The notes: generated by a model not told the origin, from the sequence alone. Numbered from the stretch's first letter, positions 19,248-32,139 are shown. The stretch is DNA of 64,000 nt from Phlebotomus papatasi (GCF_024763615.1 NC_077223.1:90582627-90646626); one strand, 5' to 3'. Numbers and translations are program-made.

Positions 19248-19295
19248 AAAAAAAAAGAATTAAAAAACATCAACTTTGAAGAACGGATGGGAAAA

Positions 19296-21101
19296 CTTAA
19301 CGTGAGCTAGCTCGAAGTGCATGCAAATTCGATTTGGAGCTGAAGTTGGGAGACGCCATTCAGTTATCTTGAATCAAATTCGTGAAATTATGCAAATTTT
19401 GTATTTAAACCAAAATATCAAGGATTTGGATGAACTAGCAGAAAAGTGATATATGGGTGAAATGTAGACCAGAATGTTCTCTATAATTTTCCCATAGAAC
19501 ATGATCTCATCGATTACTCAGAAGCCAAGATAATCGAGGTTTTTTGTTTCTTAACTCGTTTTTTCATCCAGAGTTCCCCAAGTAGTCATTTGTTGAACTT
19601 CAACTAGATCAAAGAATTGTTGTATTTTGTGGGACTTTCCATTTAAAACCCTATTTTAAGTGTCTTGGTGGAGTAGAGGCAGTCAAATTGGCATCTGAGT
19701 GATTTCAAAGCGTTATTATGGGAAAAATCAATTTTTTCACACTTAAACGGCAAAATCGGAGTGATAGCGTAGTCTGAGCGGAAAATGATGTATGGACGAA
19801 ATGTAGAGACAAATGTGTTCTACAATTGTGTCGAAGTAATCATCAAAATCGGTTTAGCGATAGTCGAGATAATTGAGGTTATGTGATATTGAAATTGGTT
19901 TTTCGACTGTGGCGCCCCTGGTGTTGATCCCACGAAGTTCAAATGTTCTAGAAAGTTGTAGCATTTGGTGAGATCTTTCGTTTAAGCCCTCATTCATCAA
20001 AATCGGTCACATAGAACCGGAGATATGATTTTTTGAATTTCGTGAACTTTGACCCCTCATATCTCCGGTTCTATTGAAACCACAGCGCACATACGCACCA
20101 TTTTGGAAACGTCCTAGACTGGACTACAACATACTAAAATTTCATTAACTTGCACAATGCCGTTTTTGAGAAAAGTGACTTTGAATTTCGATGAATTTTG
20201 ACGCTATCACAGCGCCACCTGTGGTGACTTTTTGAACTTCCATCTGAAAGTGCTCATCGAGACGAAACCAAAAAGGTAAAATTTAGGTCGCTATGTTAAT
20301 TAGAACCGGAGATAGAGGCCGGTCAATGTTCGAACTTTGACCCCTTATAGCTCGGGTCAGGGGTTATGGATCGACTTAAGGTTTTTTTTGTTTGATAGGT
20401 ATAATCAACGGCTACAACATACTAAATTTTCAGCCCGATGCACAATGGAATTTTTGAGTTATTTAACTTTTAAGATTTAAAAATTTTCTTTTTAAAAAAA
20501 GCGCCCCTAGCGGTGGTTTTATGAACTTGCGATGTTAGAAGGAGAAGTGGCATTTCACGAGAGCTTTCCAAAAAGCCCTCACTTTTTAAATTCTGACAAT
20601 TAGAACCGGAGTTATGGCCATTTTAAGAAATTTTTTTTGGACCCTTATAGCTCGGGTCAGGGGGGTCGGGGGACCTTAAGTTTGGTATTGATGGAAAGCT
20701 CTAAGGCCCAGCTATAACATACTAAAATTTGAGCCCGGTCGATGCCATAGGGGCGGAGCTATTGAGAAAACAAAAAAAGGGGGGTCTTCAAAATGGCGGA
20801 AGGAGGGGTGGGGGGTGGGGGGTCTATGCACCAAGTTGCAATTTTCACCCGATATATAACCTTTGCCGAAAACCGCAAGTCGATATCTTTTTTAGTTTAG
20901 GAGCTATTAAGCTCCAAAGAGCGGCCGGCCGGCCGGCCGGCCGGCCGGCCGGCCGGCCGGCCGGGAACGTAACTTAGCCACATATATATTCGGAATCAGG
21001 AAGTGGCGAAACACATTTTGGCCAAATTTGAGGTCGATCGGACGACATGAAATTTTGTTAGGATTATAGTAGGTGAGATTTTGTTAAGAATCTCACCTAA
21101 T
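19296..21101 (+). mobile_element. Non-coding 1.8-kb repeat element, copy 2 (5' end lost)
   Basis: Nearly identical to copy 1 from 'CTTAACGTGAGC' onward but lacking the first ~40 bp and hence the left 'TAGGTGAGATTC' end. Its right end hairpin is intact (21069-21099). It has the longest GGCC repeat tract of the three copies, at about 20921-20964. It directly follows the histone array. Confidence 0.85.
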
Positions 21102-21281
21102 ACGCAGAGAAATAAATTTCGTAGTGGTATCTCCGTTTGCATAAAATAAAAATAATCCTTAAAATTCTTAAAAATTGACCAAAAATTTCATGAATTTTTT
21201 CATTTAAAAAAATCCTACAAAAAAGAACATCCACAAATAATTTAGTATCAGTGCAAATTGCCAATTGGCAAGTTAAAATAC

Positions 21282-21600
21282 GGGGATCTCAGTGGCGCAA
21301 TAGGCAAGACCGTTGGATCTTGGGCGAACGAGATCTCTGTCTTAATCTTAACTCGTAAAGTTGTGATTTGAAGACCCGCCCGGTGCAACGCAACCAACTA
21401 AATGTCAGGAAAAGACATATTAACTGCGTTAAAACGTAATATAAATGCACCGTCTCTGCCCAAAAAAAACTCTCCGGGGGCATGGAAGAAGCATCCACAC
21501 TACGGGGAAGACGCTCTTGGAGACTTAGCAGATTCCAGAAAATGATTACATTGTAACAATTATCTCAATACGATTAATAATAATAACTTGAAACTTGAAG
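21282..21600 (+). mobile_element. tRNA-derived SINE-like element
   Basis: The head 'CTCAGTGGCGCAATAGGCAAG' region resembles a Pol III A box. A degenerate B box ('GTGATTTGAAGACC') follows at normal distance. The ~300-bp element ends in an 'ATTAATAATAATAAC' tail. The tRNA of origin cannot be named. Confidence 0.6.
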
Positions 21601-21734
21601 AGCATTCCTCTGTCAGACAAACAATCTCAGTTAGTTGTTCCACTTTTGAATTGAATATACTGCTATATCATTCATTTGAATATGTGTTGTTTGCAATAAT
21701 TATGACGTTAGTATGAAAAAAACCCAAGATAAGC

Positions 21735-21860
21735 TTATGGTAGCTGAGATTCTTTACAGGTGACCTCGAAATGCGTGCAACTCGGGGTGCTTGCAATCCG
21801 GAATGCGTGAAAATTCAATTGTGAGTTGAATTTTGGGAGTAAAGAATCGTGTGGAACCAA
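21735..21860 (+). repeat. Diverged 5' fragment of the 1.8-kb repeat family
   Basis: 'GTAGCTGAGATTCTTTACAG', 'AACTCGGGGTGCTTGCAA' and 'GAGTTGAATTTTGGGAG' are diverged versions of the first ~70 bp of the element, in the same order. Confidence 0.6.
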
Positions 21861-22274
21861 CTTTTATACATTTAGACCGACAAAAACAGTTTACTCGACA
21901 CGATTCTTTATCCCATGGTCTAGTTCTTAAAATTTTCGAGATCGATTAATCGAAAATCGATTTTTTGATTAATCAGATATTCGATTAAATCAGATGAAGT
22001 TCGTGTGTCAAAAGGGTTATACAGTAGACTCTCTCAAATTCGAACTGAAATGTTACCCGAATTAGAGAGAAATTCTGGCGTCAAATTGTTTGAAATGCAA
22101 CGATATTTTGTTCATCTGCATACTGATGCTAAGTTTACATACTCATATTTATGGTAAATTTCATGAAAACCCCTTAGTAATGCAAAATCACATCATAACT
22201 AAGACAAAACTTGGTAAATTTGACCATATTTGCTTCATTCGAAAACTTGAAAAATGTCGAGAAACTGAATAAAA

Positions 22275-24100
22275 GGGACAGATAATCCTAACCGGCTTAT
22301 GTAGGTGAGATTCTTAACGTGAGCTAACTCGGAGTGCATGCAAATTCGATTTGATGCTGAAGTAGGGAGACGCCATTCAGTTATCTTGAATCAAATTCGT
22401 GAAATTATACAAGTTTTGTATTTGAACCAAAATGTCAAGGATTTGGATGAACTGACAGAAAAGTGTTATATGAGTGAAATGTAGACCAGAATGTTCTCTA
22501 TAATTTTGCCGTAGAACTTGAACTCATCGACTACTCAGAAGCCAAGATAAGCGAGGTTTTTTGTTTCTTAACTCGTTTTTTCATCCAGAGTGCCCCAAGT
22601 GTTCATTTATTGAACTTCAACTAAATCAAAGAATTGTTGTATTTTGCGGGACTTTCCATTTAAACCCCTATTTTAAGTGTCTCGGTGAAGTAGAGGCAGT
22701 CAAATTGGCATCTGAGTGATTTCAAAGCGTTATTATTGGAAAAATCAATTTTTTCACACTTAAACGGCAAAATCGGAGTGATAGCGTAGTCTAAGCGGAA
22801 AATGATGTATGGACGAAATGTAGAGACAAATGTGCTCTACAATTATGTCGAAGTAATCATCAAAATCGGTTCAGCGATAGTCGAGATAATTGAGGTTATG
22901 TGATATTGAAATTGGTTTTTCGACTGTGGCGCCCCTGGTGTTGGTCCCACGAAGTTCAAATATTCTAGAAAGTTGTAGCATTTGGTGAGATCTTTCGTTT
23001 AAGCCCTCATTCATCAAAATCGGTCACATAGAACCGGAGATATGATTTTTTGAATTTCGTGAATTTTGACCCCTCATATCTCCGGTTCTATTGAAACCAC
23101 AGCGCACATACGCACCATTTTGGAAACGTCCTAGACTGGACTACAACATACTAAAATTTCATTAACTTGCACAATGCCGTTTTTGAGAAAAGTGACTTTG
23201 AATTTCGATGAATTTTGACGCCATCACAGCGCCACCTGTGGTGACTTTTTGAACTTCCATCTGAAAGTGCTCATTGAGACGAAACCAAAAAGGTAAAATT
23301 TAGGTCGCTATGTTAGTTAGAACCGGAGATAGAGGCCGGTCAATGTTCGAACTTTGACCCCTTATAGCTCGGGTCAGGGGTTTTAGATCGACTTAAGGTT
23401 TTTTTTGTTTGATAGGTATAATCAACGGCTACAACATACTAAATTTTCAGCCCGATGCACAATGGAATTTTTGAGTTATTTAACTTTTAAGATTTAAAAA
23501 TTTTCTTTTTAAAAAAAGCGCCCCTAGCGGTGGTTTTATGAACTTGCGATGTTAGAAGGGGAAGTGGCATTTCACGAGAGCTTTCCAAAAAGCCCTCAGT
23601 TTTTAAATTCTGACAATTAGAACCGGAGTTATGGCCATTTTAAGAAATTTTTTTTGGACCCTTATAGCTCGGGTTAGGGGGGTCGGGGAACCTTAAGTTT
23701 GGTATTGATGGAAAGCTCTAAGGCCCAGCTATAACATACTAAAATTTGAGCCCGCTCGATGCCATAGGGGCGGAGCTATTGAGAAAACAAAAAAAGGGGG
23801 GTCTTCAAAATGGCGGAAGGAGGGGTGGGGGGTGGGGGGTCAATGCACCAAGTTGCAATTTTCACCCGATATATAACCTTTGCCGAAAACCGCAAGTCGA
23901 TATCTTTTTTAGTTTAGGAGCTATTAAGCTCCAAAGAGCGGCCGGCCGGCCGGCCGGCCGGCCGGGAACGTAACTTAGCCACATATATATTCGGAATCAG
24001 GAAGTGGCGAAACACATTTTGGCCAAATTTGAGGTCGATCGGACGACATGAAATTTTGTTAGGATTATAGTAGGTGAGATTGTTAAGAATCTCACCTAAT
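22275..24100 (+). mobile_element. Non-coding 1.8-kb repeat element, copy 3
   Basis: Full-length copy, starting 'GGGACAGATAATCC' like copy 1 and ending with the same hairpin (24070-24098). A GGCC tract lies at 23938-23964. The flanking sequence differs from copies 1 and 2, which sets the right boundary right after 'CTCACCTAAT'. Confidence 0.88.
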
Positions 24101-24113
24101 AATAATTTTACAT

Positions 24114-26335
24114 TAGGGGAGACTGGGGCAAAAAGTCACAAAACGGATATTTTATTTTTTTACAAGCTAAGGTAAAGGAAGTATATATCGGCCATGCATC
24201 TTGTATCGGTCAGCTTGCATAAGATATCGGCCATCAAGATAAAATGAATATTTAAAAATTTACTAACTACGTTTTACCAGTTATCTAATGCAAAATATAT
24301 TGCGTTTGTTCATATATAATCTTCTGAATTAAGTTTTTCGTCGACTTTTTGAGAAAATATAATTATTCATTTAATTTATTGAATCACTGTATCGGAGTCT
24401 TAATCAAAAAGTATCCATTTCTCAAAATCTTATGATTTTATACTAGAATTTCAGTGACACAAAATAAGGAATTATACCTTATTTAAATGATTTACGAATC
24501 TGTCTGAATGTAAAAAATATTACTCAATTATTCCACTTTTAGTATCAGAACACTTTTTAATTATCTCGCTACACATAATACGTATTAATTTGTTAATTGA
24601 GAATAAGTACGTTTTGTTCCAAGCACAGAACTCATCTGACATATTTCATGGCTTTCGATGTAATTTTCGCGAGCAGTTGAGGTTATGTTTTTGTTGTGAA
24701 AAAGAATTTCCTCAGGTGAATTTTACATTTTATCAATGTTACACATCTTGAAAGATGTCTTATAATGTGCAATAAGCTGAGAAAGGGTTGAAAAATGTGC
24801 TGGATGCTATGACGGCAGGTGATTCCTCTCGAAAACGTCTGCAAAGTAAGGAGTGCTCAGAATGACCCTGAATGATAAATTTTCCGGAAGACAATCAAAC
24901 GGAAAATCACTGGTAAGCTTGTACTAAGTAGGAAAAAAATAACTTAAGCTTGTGGAGTATCGTGAATCAAGCCGAAACTGGATTTCTTGACCTTAAATAC
25001 GACCTCCAGGATTGGATCAAAAATATGGCGAAAAATGAGAAGATGCAGACACCCTTCACCAAAAATCTCCCAGGAAAGTGGTAAAAACTGGTCCTGATGG
25101 TTGGGTTCTGATAAGGGGTGTCTGACAGAGAGTGTTTCTTCAAGTACCACGTAATTAATTTGAAAAATATTCAAATTTGTAATATTTTTAAAGGGATTTT
25201 ATTTTTCGGCCGATATCTGCTCCACTCCCGGCCCATATCTTCCTCATCTGCTTTCATATGACCGTAGCAATATGCACAGTGCATGGTTGCAATTTTACCA
25301 ATTGTTTTACTAATTTCTCTGAATATTAAGAAATAAAATGTAGAGATATAGATAAATGAAATACTAGAGTTCCAATTGACATATTTTAAAATGCCAAAAA
25401 TTGGTTTAGAGCTTTTATTTTAAGCAAATTATTGAGCATTTTTCTTAACTGGCCGATACTTACTTCGCTTACCTTACTCGAGTACTTTAAAAAATTCTAA
25501 TTAGTGCAGTTTCATAGGAAATTTATCGCTCTACAACTTTGTGAAAGTAATTTTCCTCTATTTTGTAAGGAAACACGTTTATCGGGCCGATTTCTAATAA
25601 TTTTAGGTAATTTTGAGGTTATTTTCTGACCATTCTCAAAAATGCTGGGGCAAATAGTACCAGACATGGGGTATTATCATATTTAGATTCGCTTTATTCC
25701 GGGCTCTCGTTAATTTAAAAAAAATACCTAGAAGACATATTTTCATAGAAAATTTATTCATCTACACCTTTGTAAAACCGCATTTTCTCTGCGAGAATAG
25801 CGAGAAAAAGAGAAAAGCGCTTTTCAAGCTATTTTAGAAAAAAAACACAAAAGACTGCAAATCGTTTGATCAATGCAAACAACAAGCGGCGAGATATGGT
25901 AATGACGTTTCTTTTTTTTTTTTGCTTCGCTTTTTGTTACTTTTTACTCTATACCTTTTGTTACTTTTTACCCCAAGTGGCCATTTTAAATAAAAGTATT
26001 TCTGGAGAAAAGAACCGTTGTGAAATTCTAAAATAGATAGTGGATTCGTATTCAAAGAATCCAAATTTAGAAAATATTCACCAATGCATCAATTTTGGAA
26101 AATAAGTAGGTAATAATTGTTATCTTCTGCAAGGAAAATATTTCAAAAATAGGGCTAATAATTTTGATATTTTTAATTTTCTAAATTCCTTGTTCGAATT
26201 CTAAGAAAATTGCGATATTGAATAATGTCTATAGAGGCTATCTATAGAAAAAAAATGAGCCGCTATCTTTTTTACCTTGGAAGATATTGAATTTTGGATT
26301 TTTAGATTTGTGACTTTTTGCCCCAGTCTCCCCTA
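24114..26335. mobile_element. TIR transposon 'TAGGGGAGACTGGGGC', host of a nested element
   Basis: 26-bp perfect terminal inverted repeats beginning TAGGGGAGACTGGGGC and ending with the inverse before 'TTGTTG'. Without the nested element it is about 0.9 kb and has no coding frame. A partial relative without the nested element lies at about 35573-35760. Confidence 0.88.
24168..25478 (+). mobile_element. Nested pogo-like DNA transposon with broken transposase
   Basis: Inverted ends 'AAGGTAAAGGAAGTATATAT' and 'ATACTTACTTCGCTTACCTT' bound ~1.3 kb inside the element above. Plus-strand fragments AEKGLKNVLDAMTAGDSSRKR (about 24770-24850, resembling a psq/pogo HTH) and LQDWIKNMAKNEKMQTPF...NLPGKW (about 25000-25080) recall the N-terminal DNA-binding half of pogo/Tigger transposases. 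The latter recalls the 'W...M......PVT....F....PG..W' pattern. Stops interrupt the frames and the DDE catalytic region is not seen. Confidence 0.65.
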
Positions 26336-27998
26336 TTGTTGAAAATGCTATACAAACTTTTAAAGAACGTATCTTGTGGATATGTTGAAAGATCAGTTAG
26401 AATATAAAAAAATATCAATCTAAGAACTAACATATTTTTAATAAATTTTCAAGATTCATTAAAAGAATATGAAAAAAAATTCAAGTGTTCAAAGCCAGAG
26501 TTTGTGCGAAGCCTAAAAGCCTACCATACAGTTTTAGCAGCCTTTTCGTTGCCAGTAAATTGTGAATCTTCATAAGGTATTTTATTTATTACATTTTAAA
26601 GAAATTCACAGGTATTTATGTTCTTCAGGAACATCTTTCAAAAAACCATTAAACTATTATTAAATCGTATTTAAACTATGCACTTGCAGCCAAAATCGCA
26701 ATTGATGAGCTGCTTTAGTACAAATTTTTCAGATATTTTTGCTGAAAATGAGGCCAAAAACTTACATAAAAAGACGATAAAGCAAAAACAGAGACGAACT
26801 AAATTCTAATGCATCTTTCCGATCCATTTTCCAGTTAAATTTTTTTTTGATTAGAGGCAAAATTATTTATTTAAGATTTTAGAGCAGTAAAAATTAAACT
26901 GTCAATCTTTGTTATATGAAAATATTTTCGGTAGAGTCCTTCTGTATACATGGAAAAGGGATTTAAACTCCAAGGAGTCTCGTAAACGAAGTACCGCAAT
27001 TGCACCCTTAATGACCTCATGGTGATGACTCAGACTTCATTTTGCCAAAAATAAAATTCAAGGGAAGATTCTTTACTCAAAGAAATAACCCCAAACTAAT
27101 GAATTTGTGAAAGAAAAACATTCAGGTAAGGAAAAAGATTTTGAAAACAAGTACAATCTTTTTCAGTCAGGTCAATGGCACTAAAATTATGAGGTGAAAG
27201 AGGATTATCAGTGCTAATAAATGAAGTTTCAACAATTGATTGCTATCAATAGTGTAATGTGTTCAGAAGAAAGAGATTTCCATCAGTAACATTTTTCTGA
27301 CATTATTATAAACCTTCCGAAAAAAATCAACCACTTCACATCTAATTTTAGGGATTTCCCGGTGACGTTCCTCCACACGAAAACTCCCTTCCTATATCCC
27401 CCAGAAAACATTATTGGTTATTCTGACCAAAAATATCCATTGTATGAGACTGTCCATTTCCCCTCTGACGTTTATACTATCTCACATTGGCCAGACACCT
27501 CACAATAAACTGGAGGAAAAATCATTAGAGCATAAATTTACAGGTTTCTTCACAATTATATCCCAATGAAGATTCCACCGACAGCATAAAAACAAACACC
27601 TGTCCGACAGTGTTCACGTTAATGCCATCTCGCCTTATTTTACGTTCACCATCGATGGTGGCAGGAACAAAAATCGTGATAAAAATACACAAGGGAAGAC
27701 CAAAACATCCAACACGACTCTTAAATTTATAATCAGCAAAAATGAAAGGGAGAGTTCAATGTAAAAATTAAAGAGGAAAAAAAAAACAGAAACTCGAAGA
27801 ATTTATTCAGACAAACTCTCCATGTTTGCATGCAATTTCAAATAAAGCAAAATTTATAGGATTTTTCACCAGAAAATTAAAATGTAAATTATTCCGGGAA
27901 AATCGAAATTTTTCTTTGCATATTTCACGGAAAAATATAGAAAACACCATAACGACTGTAAAAAATATTTTAAAAAACATAAACAATAATATTCTTAC
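26336..27998. other. Intronic sequence of the Pebble gene
   Basis: Mostly unique AT-rich sequence. Near 26480-26540 is half of a 'GTGTTC.AAGCCAGAG.TTGTGCGAAGCCT' repeat, also present at 38388 and 54184. No exon supported on either strand. Confidence 0.5.
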
Positions 27999-28134
27999 CA
28001 ATTCCTCTTTCTTCCGGATACCCGTAAAACAGGTAATAACACCTTTCATTGCATAATTGTAAATTGGACGATTACTACTTGGCAAAGTCTCCTTTGCAAA
28101 ATATATTTCCTTCAGAGCCGGTGGCCCTAAAATC
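27999..28134 (-). CDS. pbl: Pebble/ECT2, inter-BRCT linker and start of BRCT1
   Basis: Acceptor 'ttttttacag' and donor GTAAGA bound 136 nt that complete a split Arg codon and add 45 residues. ILGPPALKEIYFAKETLP, then NRPIYNYAMKGVITCFTGIR, then KKEEL. Human ECT2 reads FGPPVIL...PLPF..RPLYC..M....LCFTGFRKKEEL at this point, so the match is residue-by-residue in the signature FTG-RKKEEL motif that opens the BRCT fold. Phase fits the exons on both sides. It is separated from the next exon by the 16.9-kb intron that contains the histone array. Confidence 0.95.
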
Positions 28135-31100
28135 CTGTAAAAAAAATTTATGTTTAATTTAAAATTAAAAAGTGTAAAAATTGATTAATAAATTATGAAA
28201 AAAAATTAAATATTTTTCTTCTTAAAATCTGAACTAATTAAAAAAAATGAAATCAGTGAAGAAAATTATTAAATTCAGAATTACAAAACTAAAAGAAGTG
28301 GGAAAGTGTTCCAGGCTTTGCAAATTACACGAACTCTTGACTTATAGATGTTATACCTCAAAAGTACTTTCGCAATATTTGCCGTTTACCGGTTCTCAAA
28401 CGATTTGAACTGATTCATAAATCACTCAAAATTATTGGCAAAAATACACCTGCGGAGTAATATAATTGATTTTCTGATAAAAAATTAATTACCGGTTATG
28501 AACCGATTCAGAACCGATTGGAACCGATTCAAACTTGTCAAAATATCCAAGACCTTTCCAACGAGTCCAAACGTGATACTATTCGTATGAGAAATGCGCT
28601 CTCTAGGGCCTTTTTAAACTTTGACCTTGGAAAAACGTTACTAGGAATTATTCAACTATATTTCTGTTTATGGACAAAATGTCCGCCTTAACAATCTTTG
28701 GGTTAACTAACGAGAGGTTCCCCGAACAAACAACATGACGACATTTCCCAGAAATCGTCTAAATAACGAATTTTGGGGGGTGCAAAAATCGAGATATTAT
28801 ACTGTGGATCCCGTGGAGTTCGAACAGTAAAAAGAATAGCAAAGCGTTTCATGTTTTGCAAAATTCTCGAACTCATAACTTTTAGATGCTGTACCTCAAA
28901 AATGCATTCGCGTAATTTACCGATTCACAACCGATTTGGATCGCTCCAAAAAAAAACTAAAAATATCGTCTAAAATAGCTTATAAGAAATACAATTGACT
29001 TTCGGTCAAAAAAAATCTTATCGGTTTAGAATCATTTCAATATCGGTTCATGACCGATTGAAAGCGGTTCAGACTTGTCAGAAATTCCAAGACCTTTCAA
29101 ATAAATTTACGCATGACCACTTTTCACAAGAGCAATTTCCACGATCCAAATTTCTTTTCAAATTCTCGCCTGGCTTCGAAACGGTAAGATTTTGATTTCT
29201 CCCCTCCAAAAATATGCTTTTTTACTTATCTCAAAATTGGTAGATTTGACAGGATTTAAGTTGTAAATCGACCGATGCAATTTCGTTAGTTTTCGGATAT
29301 ATTTTGGAGTTCAGCTAAACATTGCGTCATTAAGCACCTACCTTTCACCGGAAAAATCGCCATCTTGAATTATTCAAGATCAAAGTTCAATCACCTTGAA
29401 GGACCCAGAGTTTTTAACCGATTTGGTCAAATTGGGTTTTTTTGAAACGTTATAAAATTCCAAACCCGACTGCATCGGTCACAATCAAAAGTTATGGCAA
29501 AGTTACGGCATTAGAACTATTTTAAAAATTTTCGCATTTTCGCATTTTTTTTCTGTGTTCTGACCCATATTATAATTGAAACGGTGAGAGATATCGATTA
29601 TCGGTCATCGATTAATGTCCTAAAATGACATTCTCTCGAAACTAATCTCTTCCTCCCAATACCACCCATTTCATGCGTTCCCTATTACCCAAAAATACGT
29701 CAAAAATTAGGTTTTTCTAACATCTTCTAAAATTTGTTCAAACGATTTCAATAATTTTCGGTTATAGTTGGTCCAGCTGAACATTCGTCCTTAGACGAAT
29801 GTTCAGCTCAAGCTAATTAATTAAAATATTAATAATTCTTTAAAGTACCCTCTTCTTGAACAACTTTAAACCTCAAGATGGTTTTATGGTGATTTATAGA
29901 CAAATTTAAATGAATATTAATTAGATGCATCCAAAAACTTTGCGAAAAAGAATGTAAGGCAGAGCTACATACTTCTTGGGAGTTCTATCAGCTCGCAAAG
30001 ACTAGGACGACGTTTTATCACCCCTTCTTGTATTTGAACAAAAAATATCCACTTAACTATTGTGAGAAAAGTTTTGTTAGACGAACAAAAGGATTGTATT
30101 AAAATTTTGTCAGAATCAGAAGAATGTTGTTTACCAATTTGAAGAAACTTTTCTCTCATTTAACATGAAAAACATCCTTTAAACGAACTTATAACAAGAT
30201 CCAGTTGGCCACTGATTTAACAAATCTTTTCCGTATTTTGTTTGGAATTACATCCTTTTGACGCTTTTGACAAACTTTTCTGGTTAATTTTGGAAAACAT
30301 TTTTTTTAAGGTAATCCAGGAAAACTTCGTCCAGGCAATTTTTCTTTATCTTGAAAAAAATGAAACACGTTGCACGACGCGTTTTAAGCAATCACAAAAA
30401 ACGTGGTTTTGGAGAAAAACAAAGAAGGAGGGGTAGGCGAGAAAACTTTAGGCATATTTTATTTGTCAATTTCTATCTAAATATTTAACGACACATTGCT
30501 GCGCGACGTTTGCAACGAATGCAGACACAACGAAAATGTACACCTTTGGAAACTGACCAAAATATTGCAACAAGTTTTCCTTGGAACAAATCTTTTTGGA
30601 ATCAATTTGTACCTAGAGAAGATATTTGTTTGTTCCAAAAATTTTCTTTACAGTTTTGTTACGAAATATAGTTACAATTTTGTTAGAGTTTTCTTTAGGA
30701 ACCATTTCAATACGGTCGAATGTCAACAAATTTAAGTTGATTACGTTTTATACAAATTTGTTCCTGAAAGTTGGAATAGAATTTGTTGCACTCGGCTGTT
30801 TTGTTCCCACTGTCAGGCACAAATTGGTACATTTTCTTTATAACAATATTATTCCTACACCTGTAACAAATTTGTTCCAAAAATTTTCGGTATCCGTGGA
30901 CGAAGTAACTTTTGGAATGAAATTGTTACTCATATGGGGAACTTTTTTGTTCCCACTGTCAGGAACAAATTCGTGTAATAGATTTCGTCTTACAGTTAAG
31001 GCCTATACTTCAGTCGAGATGGATTTCGATGGCGAAAGTTCATAAGGAACATTAAATAAGAGTCAAATTAAAGAGTGTTTTATACAGACGCGTGAATCTC

Positions 31101-32139
31101 GAATTAAAAAAAGTGAAACCATGTAGCACGAAAATTGCCCCATAGCAAAAGAAAGCAGAATAGGAATAACAAGCGAAAAATTCTTCGGAATTTTCCAGTA
31201 TTTTTCCTTGAAAAAATCCATCCGCGGACGTTTCACGTGTGAGTTTACAGATAAATCTTCCGCGGAACACCGCGGAATTCAACTATGCAATTCCAGTGGA
31301 TCGTATTTGAAATTCCATGGAGAGCTGTAATTGCAATGGAATCCCTGGCTCCAAATTCCATGGAAAACTTAGTGGAATTTTTGTGTAAAATTCCGCGGTT
31401 TTTCGCAATTTGGACGCTAGTTTTCCACTGGAATTTCCGCTGAATTTTGTTATGGGGCAGTGTCAGAGTAAGGGATACGATTTTATACTAGACGAGCTGT
31501 TTGTTCGAACAAATTCGTTACTAATATTGGGTGTCTTTTTGTTTCTCCTAGAACATACAAATTTATTCCAAAAATTTTCGGTGTCCGTGGACGAGCTAAT
31601 TTTTGAAACAAATATGTGCCAAAATCTTTCACCGTGTATAGTTAGCACAGTTGCTGATCCAACCGACACCATGTCCATATTCCCTTTCTGTGTAGAGCAG
31701 TCTTCAAGTTAAAATTTCTATTAACACTATTTCGTCATCATTGCTCAAACCGAAACAAAAAAAAAGAAATAGATTAACCCCCCAATTATGTTAATAAAAT
31801 AAATAAATTGTGCAATTAAGAGACTTTTAATTCCAATTGTTACAATGAAACAGGAAAATTTCTCCTTAGCACGAAAAAAAAGCACACAAAAAAAGAGAAA
31901 TAGATTTGATTAAGACATCTTAATAGCACTTCTCACTTCGAAGATTAAAAAAAAAATCATGAGGAAGAAAGATCTACAAACAAATAGAGTGTAATGAGAA
32001 AGGCAACAATAGATTAAATAAAACAGTGAAAATATGGGTAAAATAGATCTCCATTTGCAGGGCTCTCTCAAATGAGATTTCACATGAGAATGGGCCACTA
32101 GAAACAAACACGCGTGATGAATGTGAAAATTTATCTCAC
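28135..32139. other. Pebble intron of 4.0 kb filled with diverged repeats
   Basis: Holds two 'accggttcagaaccgattgg ... caagacctttcca' repeats (28380-28700 and 28860-29130) and a short palindrome at about 29778-29808. It also holds a 'CGCACGACGCGTT..AGCAATC.CAAAAAACRTGG' block near 30370-30415, two related 'AAATTT.TTCCAAAAATTTTCGGT.TCCGTGGACGA' segments (30866-30903, 31551-31590), and a stretch rich in 'TTCCATGGAA'/'TTCCGCGG' palindromes (31255-31440). No exon supported. Confidence 0.55.

Larger units (their letters stand above)
12955..19290 (-). repeat. Tandem array of ~1.04-kb units carrying a degenerate histone H3 gene
   Basis: Equivalent points recur at 13236, 14272, 15310, 17590 and 18625, giving a unit of 1035-1038 bp. 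The larger gap is caused by a palindrome. Each complete unit, read on the minus strand, contains an octamer ATGCAAAT, a GC box (CCCCGCCCCC), a TATA box (TATATAAG), H3-derived sequence, an AT-rich insert with two 90-bp subrepeats, an H3 tail fragment and a histone 3' stem-loop. In the unit around 17400 the two subrepeats are fused into one, consistent with recombination between them. Units are nearly identical, differing by scattered substitutions and poly-A length. Confidence 0.92.

Noticed and set aside
12955..19290. CRISPR-like or satellite array
   Set aside because: Units are about 1 kb with gene-like parts, not short repeats with unique spacers, and the host DNA is animal.
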